Shown here: positions 6,643 to 7,670 of the stretch, piece after piece | How the letters are laid out: each line of letters begins with the position of its first letter | Position numbering within the stretch: the stretch's first letter is position 1 | Assembly (NCBI GenBank): GCA_003134755.1 | Contig: PLCK01000095.1 | Location: 16,226 to 23,895 of the forward strand | Source of the DNA: Actinomycetota bacterium | GTDB taxonomy: Bacteria > Actinomycetota > Actinomycetes > Acidothermales > Acidothermaceae | Direction of reading: 5' to 3' | Length of the DNA: 7,670 bases | Notes under the pieces: model-generated | Seen by the model: only the letters and a program-made list of their open reading frames with translations | Databases searched by the model: none | What the model was told of the DNA's origin: nothing | Translations under genes and position numbers: made by a program

Positions 6643-6667
6643 GAATCAGGGCAATTTCACCCGATTC
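6643..6667 (+). terminator. Weak stem-loop after rmlD
   Basis: GAATC and GGG (split by one unpaired A) can pair with CCC and GATTC around an 8-base loop, giving an 8-bp stem starting 21 bases after the rmlD stop. No clear run of T follows, only GTGTTT about ten bases later, so it may slow rather than end transcription, or be chance. The rest of the 105-base gap shows nothing else definite apart from the amidase ribosome binding site. Confidence 0.25.
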
Positions 6668-6716
6668 TCGCGGGTTCGTGTTTAGCTGGCCGGACCGCCT
6701 TCGTCCCACCAGCCCC

Positions 6717-6721
6717 AGGAG
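6717..6721 (+). promoter_or_regulatory. Ribosome binding site of the amidase gene
   Basis: AGGAG lies five bases before the GTG at 6727, the best Shine-Dalgarno sequence in the window. It fixes the start of the amidase, whose first residues then form a proper signal peptide. Confidence 0.75.
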
Positions 6722-6726
6722 TTCTT

Positions 6727-7670
6727 GTGCGTCGCGCGATCACCGCTGTCCTCAGCCTCGCGCTGGTACCCACGGCTCTCGTCGCCGCACCCGTTATTGC
6801 TGCTCCGACCCCAGCGCCACACCCGGTGTCGGCCAAGCTGTACCACGTCGCGCTCGCTGCGCTGCCTGGGGCGGCGGCCGTGGAGAGTACTGCGAGTTTC
6901 GCGATGCTCGGGCTGAGTTGGGCCCGTGATCCCGGCGTTTCGAACGTGCAGGCGAATGTACGCGTGCACAGCCACGGAGTGTGGACCGACTGGAGCGCGC
7001 TGTCCAAGTCCGACTCCGGTGCCGACGGCGGAAGCCCGGACGACGCGAACGGCGTCCCTCGCGACGGCACTGAGCCACTATGGGTGGGTAGCGCCGACGG
7101 CGTCCAAGCGTCGTTTGTCAGCTCGACGGGTCGAACCCCGAGAGACTTGCGGATCGACCTGGTCGATCCCGGCACCTCGCGAGCAGACGCGACGTTTTCC
7201 CATTCACCCTCGGTGTCGTCCGCCGCTGTTGCGCACGCCGACGCGGTCCAACCACAGATCTTCACCAGGGCCGATTGGGGAGCGGACGAGAGCTTGCGGC
7301 TCGGCGCGTGTCCCAGTGGGCCCGAGAATGCCGGCGCGATCAAGGTCGCCTTCGTGCACCACACAGTCACCGGCAACGGCTACACGCCCGCCGACGTGCC
7401 CGCGATCATCCGCTCGATCTACGCCTTTCACGTTCAGAGCGAAGGTTGGTGCGACGTCGGCTACAACTTTCTCGTCGACCAGTTCGGCCGCGTATTCGAG
7501 GGTCGGTACGGCGGCATCGACCAGGCAGTCCTAGGCGCCCACACTGGTGGCTTCAACACCGGTAGCTTCGGCGTCGCGATGATCGGGACGTTCGACACGG
7601 TAACGCCGCCGCAGGCGATGACCGACGCGTTGAGTCGCTTGCTCGCCTGGAAGTTGTCGCTTGCCTACCT
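6727..7670 (+). CDS. Secreted N-acetylmuramoyl-L-alanine amidase, PGRP/Amidase_2 type, partial
   Basis: Enzymes of this family cut the bond between muramic acid and the stem-peptide L-alanine outside the membrane. The visible 314 residues start at GTG 6727; the C-terminus is beyond the right edge. A signal peptide (RR, a hydrophobic core at about 5-22, then VIAAP with a likely cut near residue 26) is followed by a region (about 50-150) with the pattern VHSHGVWTDWSAL ... EPLWVGSADGVQ ... LRIDLVDPG, which often precedes the catalytic domain in actinobacterial secreted amidases. The PGRP domain begins at FTRADWGADE (179-188). FVHHTV (209-214) carries the first zinc His, WCDVGYNF (241-248) the active-site Tyr, and GRVFEGR (254-260) and GAHTGGFNTGSFGVAMIG (270-287) are strongly typical. 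The second His and the Cys that complete the zinc site normally lie further on, outside the window, so activity cannot be judged. It may have its own transcript, given the 105-base gap. Confidence 0.93.
   Translation, partial: MRRAITAVLSLALVPTALVAAPVIAAPTPAPHPVSAKLYHVALAALPGAAAVESTASFAMLGLSWARDPGVSNVQANVRVHSHGVWTDWSALSKSDSGADGGSPDDANGVPRDGTEPLWVGSADGVQASFVSSTGRTPRDLRIDLVDPGTSRADATFSHSPSVSSAAVAHADAVQPQIFTRADWGADESLRLGACPSGPENAGAIKVAFVHHTVTGNGYTPADVPAIIRSIYAFHVQSEGWCDVGYNFLVDQFGRVFEGRYGGIDQAVLGAHTGGFNTGSFGVAMIGTFDTVTPPQAMTDALSRLLAWKLSLAY

Overview
The window is dense, very high-GC DNA with strong G/C bias at third codon positions, GTG starts, and cell-envelope protein families typical of Actinobacteria (Actinomycetes). 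The gene content does not settle the order or genus. It carries six protein-coding genes, all of which fit assembly or remodelling of the cell envelope. No mobile element, CRISPR array, tRNA or rRNA is visible.

Layout: (1) 1-1171, minus strand: a LytR-CpsA-Psr (LCP) glycopolymer transferase, cut off by the left edge just as its C-terminal LytR_C domain begins. (2) 1172-1387: a 216-base divergent intergenic region with a threefold 9-bp tandem repeat, a G-rich tract and a likely -10 element close to the next start codon. (3) 1388-6621, plus strand: a tightly packed operon. It consists of long-form rmlA (glucose-1-phosphate thymidylyltransferase), a large polytopic membrane protein resembling GT-C glycosyltransferases, rmlB (dTDP-glucose 4,6-dehydratase) and rmlD (dTDP-4-dehydrorhamnose reductase). 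The first pair and the last pair appear to be joined by 4-base stop/start overlaps. (4) 6622-6726: a short gap with a weak stem-loop and a good ribosome binding site. (5) 6727 to the right edge, plus strand: a secreted peptidoglycan-recognition (Amidase_2 type) N-acetylmuramoyl-L-alanine amidase, cut off inside its catalytic domain.

Working model: RmlA, RmlB and RmlD supply dTDP-L-rhamnose, with RmlC (3,5-epimerase) encoded outside the window. The embedded membrane protein would use a lipid-linked sugar to build or decorate an envelope glycan. The LCP enzyme would attach a finished glycan to peptidoglycan, and the amidase would cleave peptidoglycan. The Rml, LCP and amidase assignments rest on clear motifs. 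The GT-C assignment and the shared-pathway model are inference.

The least ordinary points are the membrane protein lodged inside the rml operon, its apparent CTG (or otherwise much later) start codon, the missing rmlC, the use of a long-form RmlA, and the repeat-bearing divergent control region. I found no evidence for a wholly new type of system.
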